From contig CM031859.1 in the NCBI GenBank assembly GCA_018697195.1, positions 57,493,524 through 57,557,523 of the forward strand: DNA of 64,000 bases, in the 5' to 3' direction. Each line of letters opens with the position of its first letter. The first letter of the stretch is position 1. The notes under the pieces were generated by a model that made no database searches, was not told the origin of the DNA, and saw only the letters and a list, made by a program, of their open reading frames with translations. This document shows positions 63,997 to 64,000 of this stretch, piece by piece. Source of the stretch: Certhia americana (lineage: Eukaryota; Chordata; Aves; Passeriformes; Certhiidae). The translations under genes were made by a program, and so were the position numbers.

Positions 63997-64000
63997 ATGG

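Noticed and set aside
1..64000. CRISPR array, operon, tRNA or rRNA genes
   Set aside because: No spaced direct-repeat array, no clustered long open frames and no tRNA B-box-like GGTTCGAATCC were found on reading. Small structured RNAs could still be missed without a covariance-model search.

Overview
The window looks like a stretch of bird nuclear genome, most likely a songbird. It is AT-rich overall. It carries 3' ends of CR1-type LINEs (the dominant avian retrotransposon), several LTR fragments resembling endogenous retroviruses, and the usual vertebrate microsatellites and poly-A/poly-T tracts. There are no bacterial-style operons, no ribosome binding sites and no dense open frames. The species call is inference from repeat content; the non-coding character is read directly from the sequence.

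I recognise no protein-coding gene, tRNA, rRNA or CRISPR array. Every open frame is short (longest about 176 codons), isolated and without a family motif I can name. Many are matched by an equally open frame on the opposite strand or run through low-complexity DNA. The window is best read as intergenic or deep intronic DNA. I cannot exclude isolated exons, lncRNA exons or enhancers, which leave little trace in a single sequence.

Layout. 1-6.6 kb: plain AT-rich DNA with a poly-T tract. 6.6-7.3 kb: a CR1 fragment split by a solo LTR. 7.3-14.9 kb: plain DNA with A-rich tracts. 14.9-15.4 kb: a second solo LTR, related to the first, in opposite orientation, with a clean 4-bp target duplication. 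20.6-21.55 kb: a GC-rich block holding a 23-bp minisatellite interrupted by a 10-N assembly gap, possibly part of a larger LTR. 24.96-25.25 kb: a 287-bp LTR-like or MITE-like element with 8-bp inverted ends. 31.1 kb: a perfect 15-bp hairpin. 35.07-35.55 kb: the best-preserved CR1 3' end. 45.2 kb: a 20-base G run. 48.9-49.0 kb: an LTR-like R/U5 remnant. 53.56 kb: a (CA)n microsatellite. 54.76-55.5 kb: a CpG-island-like block with a 20-bp minisatellite, an open frame and nearby hairpin potential. 60.0 and 62.0 kb: two short CR1 tails. 62.9 kb: a GAAAAA array. 63.9 kb to the end: a G4-prone (GGGGA)n tract.

I see no coherent multi-gene system. The two places most worth checking for something real are the CpG-island-like block near 55 kb and the GC-rich minisatellite block near 21 kb.
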